In this document: in pieces, positions 63,414-64,000 of the stretch | Layout of the letters: every line of letters starts with the position of its first letter | How positions within the stretch are numbered: position 1 is the stretch's first letter | NCBI GenBank assembly: GCA_020137815.1 | Contig: CM035353.1 | Span: 8,587,298-8,651,297 of the forward strand | From: Hormiphora californensis | Lineage: Eukaryota; Ctenophora; Tentaculata; Cydippida; Pleurobrachiidae | Length of the DNA: 64,000 nt | Reading direction: 5' to 3' | Translations under genes and position numbers: made by a program | Notes under the pieces: generated by a model | Databases searched by the model: none | Told to the model about the DNA's origin: nothing | Seen by the model: the letters and a program-made list of their open reading frames with translations, nothing else

Positions 63414-64000
63414 ATGCAAAACAGCGAAAAAATGGAGATTGACAAAAACTGGTACGATGAATGGACACAAAAAGTGAAGAGGCTACCAGTCACCATGAAC
63501 AACGTTCTGGGGAGAGAATGGGAGGCCGACCAGAAGAACGGATGGAAGGACGCCACTTGGCAGATAATGCGAGGTGAAAACTGGGATGCTTTGATTGAAC
63601 TAATGGAAAATACGGTTAAAATGTACAAACTGCTGAACGTTGCCGATGATATCTTCGCCAAGTCCACTACAAATGAATCTGTCGAGCAAACAGCTGTGGA
63701 CAGACTAAGTGCAGACAAGGAGACCGCAGATTGCGAGGAAACGTTGGCGGATATGGAATCGGTCGGTAATGCATCTGAGTCACTATCCTGGATGCTTGAT
63801 CGCAAATTGGAATCAGATGATTATGCATCTGGCCCTGGGTCAATATCAATGTCTAGTGAAATTGCTTCCTATAAAGAGGAAAAAACGGGACCCACTGACA
63901 AGCGGCAGAATGTTATCGTGTTTTTACCTGCAGACATGGATGGCTCTATTCAGGATGAGGCGATTGAAAAAGCTTTTGCATACCTTGGGTGTGAACAATT
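63414..64000 (+). CDS. LINE ORF1-like protein, copy C (5' part)
   Basis: A frame opens with ATG at 63414 and is still open at the window end (195 codons). The N-terminal part is acidic and Trp-containing (EMEIDKNWYDEWTQK-like start MQNSEKMEIDKNWYDE), followed by a helical middle. From about residue 170, KRQNVIVFLPADMDGSIQDE resembles the RRM-like start of copies A (LNLVIFGLPE) and B (NMVVFGLPET). The conserved QNC motif of A and B is not seen, so this is a more distant member. The next several hundred bases outside the window would show whether an ORF1 C-terminus and a reverse transcriptase follow. Confidence 0.55.
   Translation, partial: MQNSEKMEIDKNWYDEWTQKVKRLPVTMNNVLGREWEADQKNGWKDATWQIMRGENWDALIELMENTVKMYKLLNVADDIFAKSTTNESVEQTAVDRLSADKETADCEETLADMESVGNASESLSWMLDRKLESDDYASGPGSISMSSEIASYKEEKTGPTDKRQNVIVFLPADMDGSIQDEAIEKAFAYLGCEQ

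Overview
The window is intron-rich animal DNA. It carries many spliced genes with short GT-AG introns, large numbers of GA, CT, CTGT and GGAA microsatellites, several minisatellites, and an unusual load of inverted-repeat elements. Secreted proteins with farnesoic-acid-methyltransferase-like (FAMeT), sushi and PAN modules, a TGF-beta-receptor-like kinase, a SMAD MH2-like exon and compact introns suggest an early-branching metazoan, perhaps a demosponge. That placement is an inference, not something the sequence proves. All exon models below were built by hand from splice sites and phases; there are no transcript data.

Left part, 1-13.3 kb: an unidentified reading frame running off the left edge, a LINE ORF1-like gene (695-1753, minus), a 1.13-kb terminal-inverted-repeat element packed with a bipartite motif, a reverse-transcriptase remnant, a 1-kb palindrome flanked by TTAA, eight exons of a minus-strand receptor kinase (6584-9270), a minisatellite and a 473-bp tandem array. 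14-23.3 kb: a plus-strand secreted FAMeT-sushi gene whose sushi exon is split by three nested palindromic elements; a minus-strand secreted gene resembling a Frizzled cysteine-rich domain; intronless AMACR; and a small MITE.

23.9-39.6 kb: one 14-exon HNRNPU-type gene (SAP, acidic, SPRY, P-loop kinase-like, RGG; 791 aa). Its exon lengths and phases close perfectly. Its 10.2-kb third intron holds two intronless same-strand genes for dsRNA-binding, ADAR-like proteins that have both lost their zinc ligands, together with a foldback element with 600-bp arms. 40-51.6 kb: three consecutive minus-strand genes. The first is an 868-aa probably GPI-anchored protein with a catalytically dead trypsin-like domain and two LDLR-A modules. 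The second is a 657-aa secreted FAMeT-PAN protein. The third is a 177-aa dispanin/CD225 membrane protein. A second bipartite-motif element of the same size and plan as the one at 1.8 kb lies in an intron of the first.

52-64 kb: a second LINE ORF1-like gene, a repeat-rich stretch with degenerate CCCTAA telomere-like units, unresolved minus-strand exons including a frameshifted SMAD MH2-like exon, long microsatellites, and the start of a third ORF1-like gene that runs off the right edge.

The most distinctive signals are the paired bipartite-motif elements, the catalytically dead ADAR-like and trypsin-like proteins, and three independent tandem duplications that copy splice junctions.
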